Assembly (NCBI RefSeq): GCF_017591425.1
Contig: NW_024466599.1
Coordinates: 76,860,501 to 76,924,500 of the forward strand
Direction of reading: 5' to 3'
DNA from: Ochotona curzoniae
Taxonomy: Eukaryota > Chordata > Mammalia > Lagomorpha > Ochotonidae
Length of the DNA: 64,000 nucleotides
Below the pieces are notes generated by a model. It ran no database searches. It saw only the letters and a list, made by a program, of their open reading frames with translations, and was not told the origin of the DNA. Made by a program: the position numbers and the translations under genes. Of this stretch, positions 37,042-49,185 are shown one piece after another (the first letter of the stretch is position 1; each line of letters opens with the position of its first letter).

Positions 37042-37364
37042 GGGCCCGGCGCGGTGGCGCAAGTGGTTAAGGTCCTCGTCTTGCATACCCAGGATCCCAT
37101 ATGGGCGCCGGTTCTATCCTGGCAGCCCCACTTCCCTTCCAGCTCCCCACCTGTGGCCCGGGAAAGCAGTTGAGGACGGCCCAAAGCTTTGGGACCCTGC
37201 ATCCGCGTGGGAGACCCGGAAGAGGCTCCTGGCTTTGGACCAGCATAGCATCGGCCGTTGTGCTCACTTGGGGAGTGAAGATCTTCCTCTCTGTCTCTCC
37301 TGTCTGTATATCTGCCTTTCCAATAAAAAAAAATAATAAAAATAAATCTTAAAAAAAAAAAAAA
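37042..37364 (+). mobile_element. CSINE copy 12, young, with target-site duplication
   Basis: Near-consensus younger-subtype copy. ACCGACCTAAC precedes it and AACGACCTAACTC follows the A tail. The A box is intact, but the B box reads GGTTCTATCC with one base missing, which may weaken its promoter. Confidence 0.95.
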
Positions 37365-37559
37365 AAACGACCTAACTCAGAGCCTCTGTGAATTTCAGGG
37401 TCTTTTGTATATCAACATAACTTTTTTTTTTTTTTTCATTTGATGGCCCATAGATACCTGGAATCATTCTTCAGTGTCAGCAACTCTAACACACTGCCCA
37501 CATGCCTAAACTGTAAACTTCTGAACTGAAACACATGGGGCTATTTACTATGGTCAAGA

Positions 37560-37740
37560 CAGAATCTACAGTTATGTATAATGAAACTGGCTGCTAAAAC
37601 AAAACAGCTCAACAGTCTTCAAAGTAATCTACACAGACTATAAAGATTTCACCATAAAACATTCACAATGCCTAGAACACAATTCAAAATAAATCATCAT
37701 GTGAACCAAAAAATATGGCCCTTTCTCCAAGAAAACTAAT
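37560..37740 (+). mobile_element. Old L1 5' UTR fragment
   Basis: The blocks ACACAATTCAAAATAAATCA and CCAAGAAAAC, with the spacing between them, resemble the 5' UTR of ancient mammalian L1s. Confidence 0.5.
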
Positions 37741-37764
37741 TTTTAATATTCATCTGTCTAGTGG

Positions 37765-38048
37765 GTGAAATGGAATAGTGGGTTAATCCACTTTGGGCAT
37801 GTCTACATCTTTAATCAGAGTGCTAGTTTGAGTGAGTTGCCCCTCAGGCTTTGAGTTCAGCTTGTTGCTAAGCAACAATGGATGGCTCAGATGCTTGGGA
37901 CCCATCTGGGAGACCTGGGTGGAGTTCTTGGCCCTAGCTGCAGCTTAGTCTAGCAATGGCTATTGAGAGTTTTTGAAGCAGAAACTCAGAGTTGGATCAT
38001 CTTCTAGTCTCTGTCACTATGCCTGTCAAAACAGATCAATCTTTAAAA
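37765..38048 (+). mobile_element. Old CSINE copy
   Basis: Heavily diverged plus-strand copy, recognised by the GATGCTTGGGACCCATCTGGGAG block and a CAGATCAATCTTT end. Confidence 0.6.
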
Positions 38049-38349
38049 AAACATATTCTAGCCATTTTTGTTGTTGTTTTTCTAAGCAAGTAAGTTGCAT
38101 CCTAGAATGTAGATCGTCAACTAGAAAATATTTTCACTCCATTTCATGAAGCAGATCTGAGCATATTCACAAAAAAAAAGCCTAGTAATGGACATTAAAA
38201 GAATATCGTTGAGTAGAACACGGTAACACACATAACAGGAAGAGTAGGCAGAGGGGACAGGTGAGGCAGTGTGCCACTGCATTGGGAATACAAGGGCAGG
38301 GCTGAGATTACCTAGCTATTCCTAGTAAGGAGCTGGGGATCACATGTGG
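38049..38349. other. Unassigned stretch
   Basis: No recognisable gene. It may include the upstream flank of the adjoining LTR. Confidence 0.4.
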
Positions 38350-38760
38350 GGCTCAGTGGCAAAGAGGTCACTAAGTCCATAAGATGGTGACTAACAGTCC
38401 AGTTCAATTCATTGGGCAAGATGGTGGCCAAGGACAGAGCCCTGGGCGTGAACCAGGGCAAGAGTCACATAGCTCCAAGGAAACACTGATTGGCCAGGGC
38501 CATCTCGCTCACCTATCCCTGGCCTATGGGAGGTGGCTTCTGCAGTCATTCTCTTAGTAATTGACTCTTAGTTTCTCCCCTGCTCGAATTCCTGAAATTT
38601 CTGAAATTCCTAGCCTGAGGCTATCCCTTACCCTATATTAGAAACTGAATTTCCCCAATAAATCGGAACTGCTTAGACAGAACCTCCGTCTGTCCGTCTG
38701 TCTCTCACGGGCCGGGAGACTGGGTGGTGGGCAGCAGGCTCATCCCCTCCAGCAATGGGG
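38350..38760 (+). mobile_element. ERV1-like solo LTR
   Basis: The right-hand part has a CTATATTAG promoter-like element, CCCCAATAAATC, then a run of CCGTCTGTCCGTCTGTC, an arrangement typical of the R-U5 part of gammaretrovirus-like LTRs. No primer-binding site, gag, pol or env sequence follows. The borders are estimates. Confidence 0.55.
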
Positions 38761-40159
38761 TACTAAAGGAATCTGTGGGGAAGACCCTGCAGTCATAAAC
38801 TACTAAGAGAAAATGTTCTACTTTCATGGAGCAGGAATGGCATAAATATACAAAAGAAAAAACAAAAGCCCAGTGAATTTATTTAACAAAACTATCAACT
38901 ACTGTTTTGTATTAAAAAAAAAAATCATAGTGAAAGAATTGTCATAATGTTATCTGAAATACCCTCAGGGTGTGCAGCATTTGAAAGAGAGATTCCGGTG
39001 CCAGAAATTAAATCCACATACTCAAAGACTGAGTAGCTGCCCCTTGCTGCTTTGCTAAAAGAACATTCAAATAGGGTTTCAATTTTTAAATATGACTCAG
39101 GTGTTCTGCGAAAGCAGTTATATTCTATGCCTCAGTAAAAAAAATGTCGTTTGGTACCACACAGAGTTAAGATGTAAGGTGTGGGTGAAAATCTTGTTGT
39201 AAATCTCATCTTCAAGCCAGAGACACAGTTTTAGCAGGTAGTAGCCCACAGCTACAAGCATCTTACTGCTCATCTCTCTCCTGGCTGTGCACTTTGTCCC
39301 TCACCTCCATCTTAAAGTTCCAGCTGTGGGCACCTTCCCTCTAAGGCACAACATTGACATTCACATCCAGTATTCATTCATTTCTTCTGCAGGGGCTTCC
39401 TGATATGTGATTCCAGCATTTAGGTGACTTGGCCACCATTTTCTTAGACGCTGATGCCTCCCGCCCAGAGCAGCCCAGAGCTAACTCTGGCTTTAGACTG
39501 GTCAGATCTCATGTCCTGTCACAGGCTTCCAGATCCTGTGTTGTATGCACTGTGCTGATTTTTCACTTTCCCACAGACCAGCATCTCAGCGAATTACTGA
39601 GCTTAATTAACATGAAATATGGGAGTTTTGAAGACCAATATGTCTTAAAAGATTGGTCCCAAGATTGGTCCCTGTGTCTCTGCTGACTACTCATTTAATC
39701 TAAAATTCTGGTCATTAAGATCGCTTCTCAAGTTAATGCAACATTCTTGGAACTATCCCAACACTATTAACTAAGAAAATTAAAACAGTTATCACCATTC
39801 ATGAGCCCATTCAGCAGAGTCCTAAGGAAAAAGCCCATAGGGCTGTACCACTTTGTGGATTCGTTGCAAATCTAAACCATGAAAATCCACCACATGAAAG
39901 TCTCTGAGTGAGACACAGTAAACATAAAATTTCTTAGAGATAAATGCAGAATAATCGGAACCTTGTGCTGGGATGCATATTTTTTTCGGACTGGTATTGT
40001 CAAGAACAGCATGAGGCAAAATTTTATAAGTATTCATATTTCTATAACTGTCTATGGGATAAGTAAAAGAATACACTGGAAGTCTCCCTCACATGCCTGC
40101 TCACTTAGTCTCCATTTCTTCCCTAGAGGCAACCTTCACTACTGAGGGGTTTATGCAAC
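38761..40159. other. Unassigned region
   Basis: An A-run lies at 38,912. Frames of up to 85 codons are not recognised, and no repeat is assigned. Confidence 0.5.
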
Positions 40160-40425
40160 CATTTAACAGGTATTATTTTATATATGGCTTATTTGATTCA
40201 ATGTCACATATGGTTAAATTCCATCCATATTGTTATGTCTAAGAATCAGCCTTATTTTTCATTATTGTGCAATTTTCCACTATATAGATATGCCACAATG
40301 TATCCATTTGAGAACTGACAGAAATTTGGGCTATTTCCATTTTGAGCGCTCTGCTATTAAAATGTCATTTGTACTCTCATAAATGCTGTATAAGTACATA
40401 TTAGGTTTCACTATCTCAGAAGGGA
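40160..40425 (-). mobile_element. Old L1 fragment, 3' part of ORF2
   Basis: The plus strand shows, in order, ATTCCATCCATATTGTTATG, the CACTATATAGATATGCCACA block and the GGGCTATTTCCATTTTGAG block, which is the complement of the end of ancient L1 ORF2. Confidence 0.8.
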
Positions 40426-40454
40426 CAAAAATATTATGTGGGTCTGTGTTTAAA

Positions 40455-40643
40455 ATACCCATTCTTCTGGGTCTCCCGTGTGGGTGCAGGGTCCCAAGGC
40501 TTAGGGCCATCCCCTAGTACTTTCCCAGGCCACAAGCAGGGAGCAGGGTGGGAAGTGGAGCCACTGGGACATGAACCAACATCCATATGCGATCCCAGCA
40601 CAGGCAGGGCAAGGATTTAGCCAGTGGGTTATTGTGCTTAGGC
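40455..40643 (-). mobile_element. CSINE 5' half
   Basis: Minus-strand copy retaining the head side up to the GGGTCTCCCGTGTGGGTGC block. The 3' tail half is missing, which is not the usual 5' truncation and points to a later deletion. Confidence 0.8.
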
Positions 40644-41157
40644 CTCTTCTATCAAGAAACTACAGGAAAGACTGAAGTTTACTGCTGGACTGAGGCCAAA
40701 GTCATCTGCTTGGGATCAGAGTGAGTAACCTGGGGAGGCGAAAGGTAATGCATTCCTTCTGGTTATTCTTGACTGCCTAAACCCCTTTCCTGGAGGACCA
40801 CAGTTCACTTCCCATGGAAGGGCAACCCCCTGTGAGACTGCAGTGGCATACCCTATTGGAGAAGCATATCTCATTGCCAAGCCCACAGGGAGACAGGATA
40901 AGCCATCTCCTTTCTTACCCAGCTCTTGATTGGCTACCTTGCTTACCGCCCAGGCCACGTCTGTCATCCTGCTCCTGTTGGTTCTCACTCTAAGACTTTG
41001 CCTGATGAATTGCCTCATTTCATTTTCCAGAAATGAGTCTCATCCATAAAGGTGATCCTTATTTTCACCAGGTTCTCACTCACTGTTCAGAACTATAAAC
41101 CGACAGAACAGAGAGATGATGACACATCAGAATCCAGATCATCAAAAGTAGGCTCAA
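40644..41157. other. Unassigned stretch
   Basis: A 100-codon minus-strand frame at 40,716-41,018 is not recognised. No repeat is seen. Confidence 0.5.
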
Positions 41158-41487
41158 GGGCCCGGCGCAATGGCCTAGTGGCTAAAGTCCTCATAGTGCT
41201 GGTGCTGGGATTCCATATGGGCACTGGTTCTAATCCCAACAGCCCCAGTTCCCATCCAGCTCCCTGCTTGTGGCCCGGGAAAGCAGTCAAGGATGGCCCA
41301 AAGTTTTGGGACCCTGCACCCATGTGGGAGACCGGGAAGAGGCTCCTGGCTTCAGATCAGCACAGCTTGGCCCGTTGTGGCCGCTTGGGGAATGAATTAA
41401 CAGGCAAGAGATCTCCCTCTCTGTCTCTCCTCCTGTCTGTGTATCTGACTCTCCAATAAAAATAAAATAAATCTTAGAAAAAAAAAA
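41158..41487 (+). mobile_element. CSINE copy 13
   Basis: Full-length plus-strand CSINE with the GGCCTAGTGGCTAAAGTCC head of the second subtype. It is the first of three same-direction copies within 1.4 kb. Confidence 0.93.
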
Positions 41488-41645
41488 CAGTGGGGAATGA
41501 AATAGCCCCATAATTCAAAACGGTGACCAGTTATGTCAGCCCCTCTATGAGACTCAGGGTAAGCAGAAAAACGATCGTTCAATTAGGGACACATATGTAA
41601 AACATATTAAAAAAAATGTTGTCTGCATACAAATTTGACAAACTG

Positions 41646-41987
41646 GGCCCAGGGCCGTGACCTAGCAGCTAAAGTCCTCGCCATGAACATGCCAGGATCC
41701 CATATGGGCGCTGGTTCTAATCCCGGCATCTCCACTTCCCATCCAGCTCCCTGCTTGTGGCCTGGGAAAGCAGTTCAGGACAGCCCCAAACCTTGGAATC
41801 CTGCACCTGAGTGGGAGACCTGGAGGAAGTTCCTGGCTCCTGGCTTCGGACTGGTGCAGCACCGGCCATTGCGGCTACTTGGGGAGTGAATCATCGGAGG
41901 GAAGATCTTTCTGTCTGTCTCTCCTCCTCTCTGTATATCTGACTTTGCAATTCAAAATAAATAAATCTTAAAAAAGAAAAAAAAAAT
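41646..41987 (+). mobile_element. CSINE copy 14 with perfect 15-bp target-site duplication
   Basis: AAATTTGACAAACTG occurs at 41,631-41,645 and 41,988-42,002. The tail reads TTGCAATTCAAAATAAATAA, a variant of the second-subtype tail. Confidence 0.95.
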
Positions 41988-42235
41988 AAATTTGACAAAC
42001 TGCAAAACTGGCTCCTATGAGCAGAACAAGCTATGCTTGCTTGCCTTGGAAGCTCCACTTGCGCTGTTTTTTTGTTAGCCAGGATGTTTGGGGTTTTTTG
42101 CCTTCAAAAATCCCTGGGTTTAGCCAGGCAGTGCAGCGGCAGCTGTCAATAAGTTGATTGGTTGTTTAGTAATGTGCAGCGCTGGAGCTGATCGGATGCT
42201 CATCGCACACCAATGTGAGTTTAAAAACCTCTGAC

Positions 42236-42567
42236 CGGGCCTGGCGGCGTGGCCTTGCGGCTAAAGTCCTCGCCTTGAACACACTGGGATCCCATATGGG
42301 CCCTGGTTCTAATCCCGGCAGCTCCACTTCCCATCCAGCTCCCTGCTTGTGGCCTGGGAAAGCAGTCGAGGACAGTCCAAAGCCTTGCACCCGCATGGGA
42401 GACCCGGAAGAAGTTCCTGGATCCTGGCTTCAGACCGGCATAGCATCAGCTGTTGCACTCACTTGCGGAGTAAATCATTGGACGGAAGATCTTCCTCTCT
42501 GTCTCTCCTCTTCTCTGTATATCTGACTTTGTAATTAAAAATAAATAAATCTTTAAAAAAAAAAAAA
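42236..42567 (+). mobile_element. CSINE copy 15 with target-site duplication
   Basis: AAACCTCTGAC precedes it (ending at 42,235) and follows it (42,568-42,578). Head and tail are both of the second subtype (CTTGAACACACTGGGATCC; TTGTAATTAAAAATAAATAA). Confidence 0.95.
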
Positions 42568-42639
42568 AAACCTCTGACAATGGCCCCAGCTACTCCCCTC
42601 TTCCACTTGTGGTGGTAGGGACAGTCCACCAGAACTGAA

Positions 42640-42905
42640 GTCAGCCTCCCACTCCTCTGGGGATAGAATCTGCTCACAGCATACTCCAATCAGTTCAGTC
42701 ATTTGGAGAACAGTGTGAAAGTACCAAAAAGAACAAAAACAAACATAATGTACGATCCAGGTTTTCCATTTCCATGTATACGTCTGAAGGATATGAAATA
42801 ATTAGGAAAAAATACTATATAAGAAAGAGATACTTGAATTCCCATGTTCATGGATAAAGCATGAAATCAACATGCATGCCCATCAGTGGATAGATAGGTA
42901 AAGGG
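42640..42905 (+). mobile_element. Old L1 fragment, 3' part of ORF2
   Basis: The blocks TTCAGTCATTTGGAGAACAG, ACGATCCAG, GAAGGATATGAAAT and CCCATGTTCATGG occur in the order of ancient L1 ORF2. It is diverged and not open. Confidence 0.8.
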
Positions 42906-42930
42906 AATCGGATTAGGGATAATCATTGTT

Positions 42931-43236
42931 GTACAGTGCATTAAGCAGTCACTTGCATATGAGGCATCTCAAATGGCCCCCAGCTGTAATCTTGACTGGG
43001 GTAATTCCAATCCAGCTCCCTCTAATGCGCTTTGTAAAGCAGTGGAAGATGCCCAAGTCCTTGGGATCCTGCACCTGTGTAGGAGACCCACACAGAGTTC
43101 CAGGCGCCTAACCTCATTCTGGTCTGATCCGGGTCACTGCAGCCGCTTTGGAAATGAACCAGCAGGTCTCCCTCCGACTCTCCCACTCTCTATAACTTGG
43201 CCGTCCAAGTAAATAAAGCAAGTTTCTTTTTTGAAA
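42931..43236 (+). mobile_element. Old CSINE copy
   Basis: Plus-strand copy with a degraded head. The AATCCAGCTCCCTCTAATG and AAGCAGTGGAAGATGCCCAAG blocks, and the CCAAGTAAATAAAGC end, identify it. Confidence 0.78.
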
Positions 43237-45019
43237 AACTATGTATAACATTCGGGATTTTGTTTCTTAAGGAGTATGGTTATACCTATGTAGATTTTCC
43301 ATGCTTACAAGAATAAAGTTGCATTTTATAAAATAATTTACCTTAATTGATATGATGAACACAAAATATAATAATTAAGCTCCTATAATACAACCCTGAT
43401 CCTTCATTTCCATCTCATACATTTTAATTTTGCCTGGAGAAGTCAAAACAAAACGTGAAACAGGAAGATGTTTGAACATAAATTATAGACCTAATTTTAT
43501 GTTTTTCTTGTTTGCTTGAGTTACTTCTTCATGTATGTTTTTAATTTTACATTCAGGAGTTTACTGAATCTCCTTGATAGCTTTAACAGCATCTGGAGAA
43601 TATAATAAATAAGCTATTCAGTTTGTTATTTGTTCAAAAGAAATGAAGATGATTATTTCATTTCAGACAGGTCCCACTGTGCACAGAGGAAACAGGGTGG
43701 GGTCAAGGGCAGAATCTCGAATGTCTTGCTGGTATCCGCAGGCCTCTGATGCAGAAGAGCCTGGCTAGCAAGAGACCAGGACAAGACAGAGGCAAGTGAG
43801 CCCAAGTCCGGGTAGTTAAGCATATAGGTAGTCAGAGGACAGCAATGCTTCTGGAATGCTGTGTAACATGTACAGCAGAAATAAAACAGGGACCCTGGGC
43901 TGGACAGCTGAATCTAAAGACCCCAGAGAGAGGGGGTTGAGTGAGGTCTCCTGCTATGCGTAGAGTGGAGCTTGAGCCAGTTTCAGTGAGTCTGAACATG
44001 CAGGGTTCCGTTAGGTGACCTTTGCTGATGACAGAGTTACATGAGGACACAGTGCTGAACAGAAGTCTAAGTCAAGGAGATGTGGGTTATTTTTACTGCC
44101 AGTTCTTTAGCTCTTAGCTTCACAGTCATGGGGAGAAGGGGAGGAAATGATAATTGTGCTCTTTTATTTGGCCGTTTAAAAAATAAACATGAGACAACCT
44201 GATTCATCTAATGTGCAAAATCATGTAAGAAACACATGGATGAATTTTATATGGCAGGGAAACCTCTTCAGAATGAAAGGCACTTGAGGTTGACTGGTAC
44301 AGAAACCAGTGACACTGTGGCAGTGCCTGAATCTGAATTACAAACCCCACATCTTCATAGCTCACTGCATTTTATTCTTGTTCACATCCAAGTGTGTCAA
44401 AATCAACATGCACCAACAGATCCAAGTCCCTACCCATTGGTCTGTAGGACGACAGTATCCCTCATCTAACGGTTCAAAGCAGAGACCCAGGATGTCACCT
44501 GGACTCACCCAGCATCTCCTGTATCTCTGTCACACCATCAGTTACTCCCACCCAAGAGTGCTGTTTCTTTGATCCTAGCTGCCACGTATTAAAATACACT
44601 GGAACACCTTGTCTATGAATAACATCGCTGCTGATGATGGCGATGCTATTGATGATGGCAACAACAAAAAAGATAACCTATAGTAAGCTTATCCATTTCT
44701 CAGAATGCTGCTAAGTAGGGTTCTGTATTATCTTCTGCTGTTTACTTATACAAAAAGTAAGCACATAGAAGACAACAGAATTTAAGATGGTGATGGGTGA
44801 TAAAAAGTGGTTTAAGTCTGGAAACCTGACAGTAGACCTCTTGTTCTTAAATGGAATGTAATAATCAAAGTGGCTTCCTTGCGTGGTTATCCCTTCAAAT
44901 AACTTTTCACACTAAGTGTGAAAGAATGTGAGTATTTTCTTTGGTGCTCAGCATAAAAGCACAAAGTCCTTCATTTGACACAAAAGATATGGTTCTAGTT
45001 CTTTGCAGCATGATCACTT
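43237..45019. other. Unassigned region of 1.8 kb
   Basis: AT-rich to about 43,640, then of mixed composition. No repeat, gene or RNA is recognised. Confidence 0.5.
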
Positions 45020-46325
45020 TCTTAAAAATTATTTTGAATGTTTACAAAGTTGAGAAGAATGCATGCTCATGTGGGCCATTAATTAGGGTAGGGAGATTCA
45101 AAGTATGGAAAAAAAGAGGGGAGAACAAATGCTTACTCTTTTTTTTTTCTTTCATTTCCTCCAGTATCTGCCCAGTAGGGTGAGGTGTGGAAACAAGAGC
45201 TACCACCCTAATGAGAGAGTTCCCCAAGTTCCTTACCAGACTAGCACCCAGTCCGGGGTTTTGCAAACTCAGATTTCATGTTTGGCATAGCATGACATGG
45301 CCTGCCTCCAGTTCAAGCATTCACTGCAGGTACTGCAGCCATGGCCAACCAAACTACACCCATTCCAGCTCTCACTAGCAGGTACTACCGCCTAGCTCCA
45401 CCTGGTACACTCTTAAACCTGAATCTCATGTGGACCAGTGGATGCCTCAATCAGTCCATCTTAGTCCACCCCATACACACTCTGGCTCTTGTAAGTGGCA
45501 GTAGGTACTGGAGCCTAGTCCAGTCAGGCCCACCAGCCCACATGCATACTGAGGGGTATTGTAGCTATGTTCATTATAGTTTTCCCCAAGCCCCAGTTCT
45601 TACATTGATCACTGGAAATCACAGCATGACAGAAGAGTCCCCTTAATTTTCCTACAAGAATCTTATGCTAGCCAGTGGTGCTTCAACCTAGCCAGACATA
45701 GCCCAGCCCCTGTCCCCACTCTCACCAGTGGTGCTGTGGCCTAGCGTTGCCCAGTCTGCCCCCATTCTTGGCTCTCATGTGAACCAGACGGTAAAGTGGC
45801 CTAGCCTAGTGCTGTTTACACCCCGTTCTGGCTCCCACACACACCATTATTAAGTGTGGTATTAAGACTTGGCTCAACCCAGCCTGGCCTGCCCTCTGAC
45901 CCAGCCCACACACATGTCAAGGATTGTTGCAGCCTTGCCTGGCCTAGCCCATCCCAGTCCCAGCTTTCGTGTTTAGAGGACTTACAGGCCATTGAGAGAG
46001 TACTTTGCAGGTTTGGGATGACTTCTACGGGCTTCCACAGATGAGGCCACTGCTCTTGCAGGTAAATAAGAGAGTTGAGACCAGATGAGTTAGATAGGGA
46101 AGGCTGGAGGGTATATCTGGATCAGACCAATGTATCTGCCCACATGGAAGACCTGGACTGGGCTAGATTGCATTGCCTGCCACCTGCCAGCACACATGGA
46201 TGCTATGACTGACAGCCTGCCTGGAAGGGGTAGACCATAGTACCTCCCAGAAGCACATACAAAGGCCGGGACTGGGGGATTGCTATGCTGGGTAGGATCT
46301 TAACCCCCAACAGCATGTCATGACT
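45020..46325 (-). mobile_element. Element T, copy B, with 5' inversion
   Basis: From 45,020 to about 45,975 it is on the minus strand: the 3' end with ACCCTAATTAA and CATGAGCATGCATTC blocks, then degenerate tandem sequence. From about 45,990 to 46,325 the strand switches to plus and matches the 5' segment of copy A (33,690-33,900), for example the GATGACTTCT.CGGGCTTCC and GTTGAGAC blocks. This is the layout left by twin priming during LINE reverse transcription. Confidence 0.7.
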
Positions 46326-48254
46326 CTGAATACCGCCATGCACCATCTTTTCAAAGGATGTACATCAGGTTGCATTCACACACATTCTTCACCAACTTTG
46401 CTTGGCTAGTGTCTATTCACTCTTCAAGTAACTGCAGGACACCTCTCCTCTATTCAATCTGTCCTAGCCTATTCCTTTCCAATGGATTTTTATTATGCCT
46501 GTAGTTATCTTAGTACGTCTGTATCATCTTCCAATTTATCTACTTAATTTGCTGTATTTTCTAATGAACAGCTCCAAGATGACCAATGAACAGGCATTAT
46601 TTAACTTCGAAAAATGCATTCAATTAAGGGCTCTTCTTGTGAGGGCACTGTATAGACGTATTACTTCCCATAGACTCATGCCACATTTAGGCATATCGAT
46701 ACACACTTCTAAGAGGTGTCAGTAATGATCACATTCCATGATTTACCACTGGTAGGGTATGTTTGCCAGAAATCAGTTTGAGATTCTCCAATAATCAATC
46801 TATTGTGCCTGCTTGCTGGCTGAAGCCCACATCACTGCCATGTTTTCCAGGCATTGTTCTTATGTTCTCAGTCACAGGTCTCTACCTATCCTGTGAAAGC
46901 TGGGCATGCTTTCTGATTCCATGGTTCTATTCACATTAAAGAACAGACAGCCATAATCAGGAGACCCAAACTGTGAAAGGTTATACTCATACCATGCATC
47001 ATCACAGAGCCTGACCATTGTAGTCATCCCAGCGTTCTAACTCATAGAGAGCAACAGCAGGTGCCACGTGAATGCATGGCAATGAGACCACTTGCTAATT
47101 ACAATTCCATGTGGATGTTCAGATTTCAAGCAGGCAGTCTAGGATACAGGCACGTATCTGAGCGGATTTAATTTTTGATGTCTTGGCAAGATATCCTGGC
47201 ACTTCAGGCTCGGTGCTGCAAGCATTCATCATTACTGCTGTAGCTGCACCAGCAGCAGACATTTCTGGTTAAAGGGTCAGGTTTTACTCCTCTCATTTAG
47301 GCCTCATAGACGATGGTCAGGAAAGGGAGAGAGAGCTGTTCGAAAATTTAATGAATGGCTTCAAGGAGAGTAAAGGAAATCTGTATTCATCGGTTGTGGC
47401 GGCTGAATTGTTTTCTGTTCTTCTAACATGTATTAACCTTCCACCCTCCTTCCACGGCCTCATAACGGATTCATTATGACTTTTTTAATGATGAAAGCAT
47501 TTGGACCAAGTGTTTCATTAAAACGACAAGCCTGAGCAAGTCCCTCCTGCAAAGCCCTCAGCTCTATAAAGAAGAAAGTTAATGTGCAGGGACATTTTCA
47601 CGTCCTTTGTATCCAACCGAAGGACAATAATAGCACTTGAGTCATTTTTCAACTTCATTGGGCTTGGGTGTGTGTAATATACTGAAGAAAAACAAGAGAA
47701 GATTTCACCTGGCAGGCAATCTGTGGGGGTCTTGGAACCGGTTTCAGATTCAGTCTCTCATTAATCAATCCTTTCAAACACCTTATGATTACTTCTGCAT
47801 AATAATAGAAGTGTCAAGAAAAATCCAGACTGGAAACACATTGGAATCAGAAACGTGGAGCCGCGAAGAACTCAAGCTGTCTTTAATAACTTAGGACTCA
47901 CCTTCCCCACTGCCTGGTAGTCGTCTCCAGAAGGCTGGCAAATGGATGATGACACTAGGAGATGTATCACCTTCTTACCAGATGGGACCCTCCTCTTCTT
48001 TACTTCATTCCACCACAGGGGAAAGAAGTAATCAACCTGCCCTCAGAGCAGCTCCTGTCCTTTGTAGATAGCCCTGATGTGTTGTGGCTTTGATCACTTC
48101 GTTCCAAGTGAGCTATGCATAGTACCGATTACCTATTATTCTCTCTCAAGACAGTGATACACTGAGCCTTGTGAGAACAGGAACTATCACGTTGGTAGTC
48201 ACAGCGCCTTGCACAATGATGGACTGCAGGTAAAATACTAAAATAAGAGTAAGT
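46326..48254. other. Unassigned region of 1.9 kb
   Basis: No repeat or gene is recognised. This is one of the longer repeat-free stretches and would be the first place to look for conserved non-coding sequence. Confidence 0.5.
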
Positions 48255-48599
48255 GGGCCTGGCTTTCTAGCCTAATGGCTGAAGTCCTCGCCTTGCAAGC
48301 ACCAGGATCCCATAGGATCACTGGTTAGTATTCTGGCTGCTCCACTATCTATCCTGCTCCCTGCTTGTGGCCTGGAAAAGCAGTAAAGGATGGCCCAAAG
48401 CCTTGGGACCCTGCATCCACATGGGAAACCCAGAGAAAGCTCCTGGTTCCTGGCTTCAGATCAGCTCAGCTCTGGCCTTTGTGGACACTTGTGGAATGAA
48501 TCAGCCGATGGAAGATCTTTTCTCTCTATCTCTCTGCCTCTCAGTATATCTGACTTCTGAATAAAAATAAATAGATCTTTAGAAAAAAAGTAAGCAAGA
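48255..48599 (+). mobile_element. CSINE copy 16
   Basis: Full-length plus-strand CSINE with a GGGCCTGGC head and an AATAAAAATAAATAGATC tail. Moderately diverged. Confidence 0.9.
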
Positions 48600-48887
48600 T
48601 ACATTAAAATTATGTGCTAGACACAGTTCTAAGCAAGATGCGAGTGTTAACTCACATATTCTGTATCATAGCCTCATTAAACGCAGCATGACTGTTTTGT
48701 CAGGGTCAAGGAGGGTTGGTTAATCAACTTTCTATGGACATCATGCCTAGGAATGAGAAGAGATAGGATTCAAATCCAGGAGTTCTACATGAACTCTCCA
48801 TAATAGCCTTATATTCTCACATTTCTGATGCATTTCATAATGGTGTCCCTACTAAATACTTCTCCTCCTTATCCCTCCATCTCTCTT

Positions 48888-49160
48888 TTTAAAAATTATT
48901 TTAAAAGCCTAATTGCATTATATTTGAAAGGCAAAGTTACAGAGAGCGATGGAGAGACTGAGAAAAAGATTGTACATCTGTTGATTCACTCTCCAAATGA
49001 TCCTACCAGCAGAGGTTGGGCCAGTCCTAAGCCAGGAACCAGGAGCTTCTTCCTGGTCTCTCACCTGATGGAGGAGCCCCAGGACTTGGACTATCTTCCA
49101 CCACTTTTCAGACTCATTAGAATAGAACTGAATCAAAATGGAGTAGTCAGAACTCAAACA
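48888..49160 (-). mobile_element. Old CSINE copy
   Basis: Diverged minus-strand copy with a GGCAAAGTTACAGAGAG-like tail and an AGCCAGGAACCAGGAGC block. It abuts the 5' end of the L1 element that follows. Confidence 0.7.
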
Positions 49161-49169
49161 GCGAGAGAA

Positions 49170-49185
49170 TCAATATGGCGGAATA
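49170..49185 (+). promoter_or_regulatory. YY1-like site at the L1 5' end
   Basis: AATATGGCGGAATAG at the first bases of the 5' UTR. The ATGGCGG core matches the YY1 core. In human L1 a YY1 site at this place sets the transcription start; the same role here is an inference. Confidence 0.55.
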
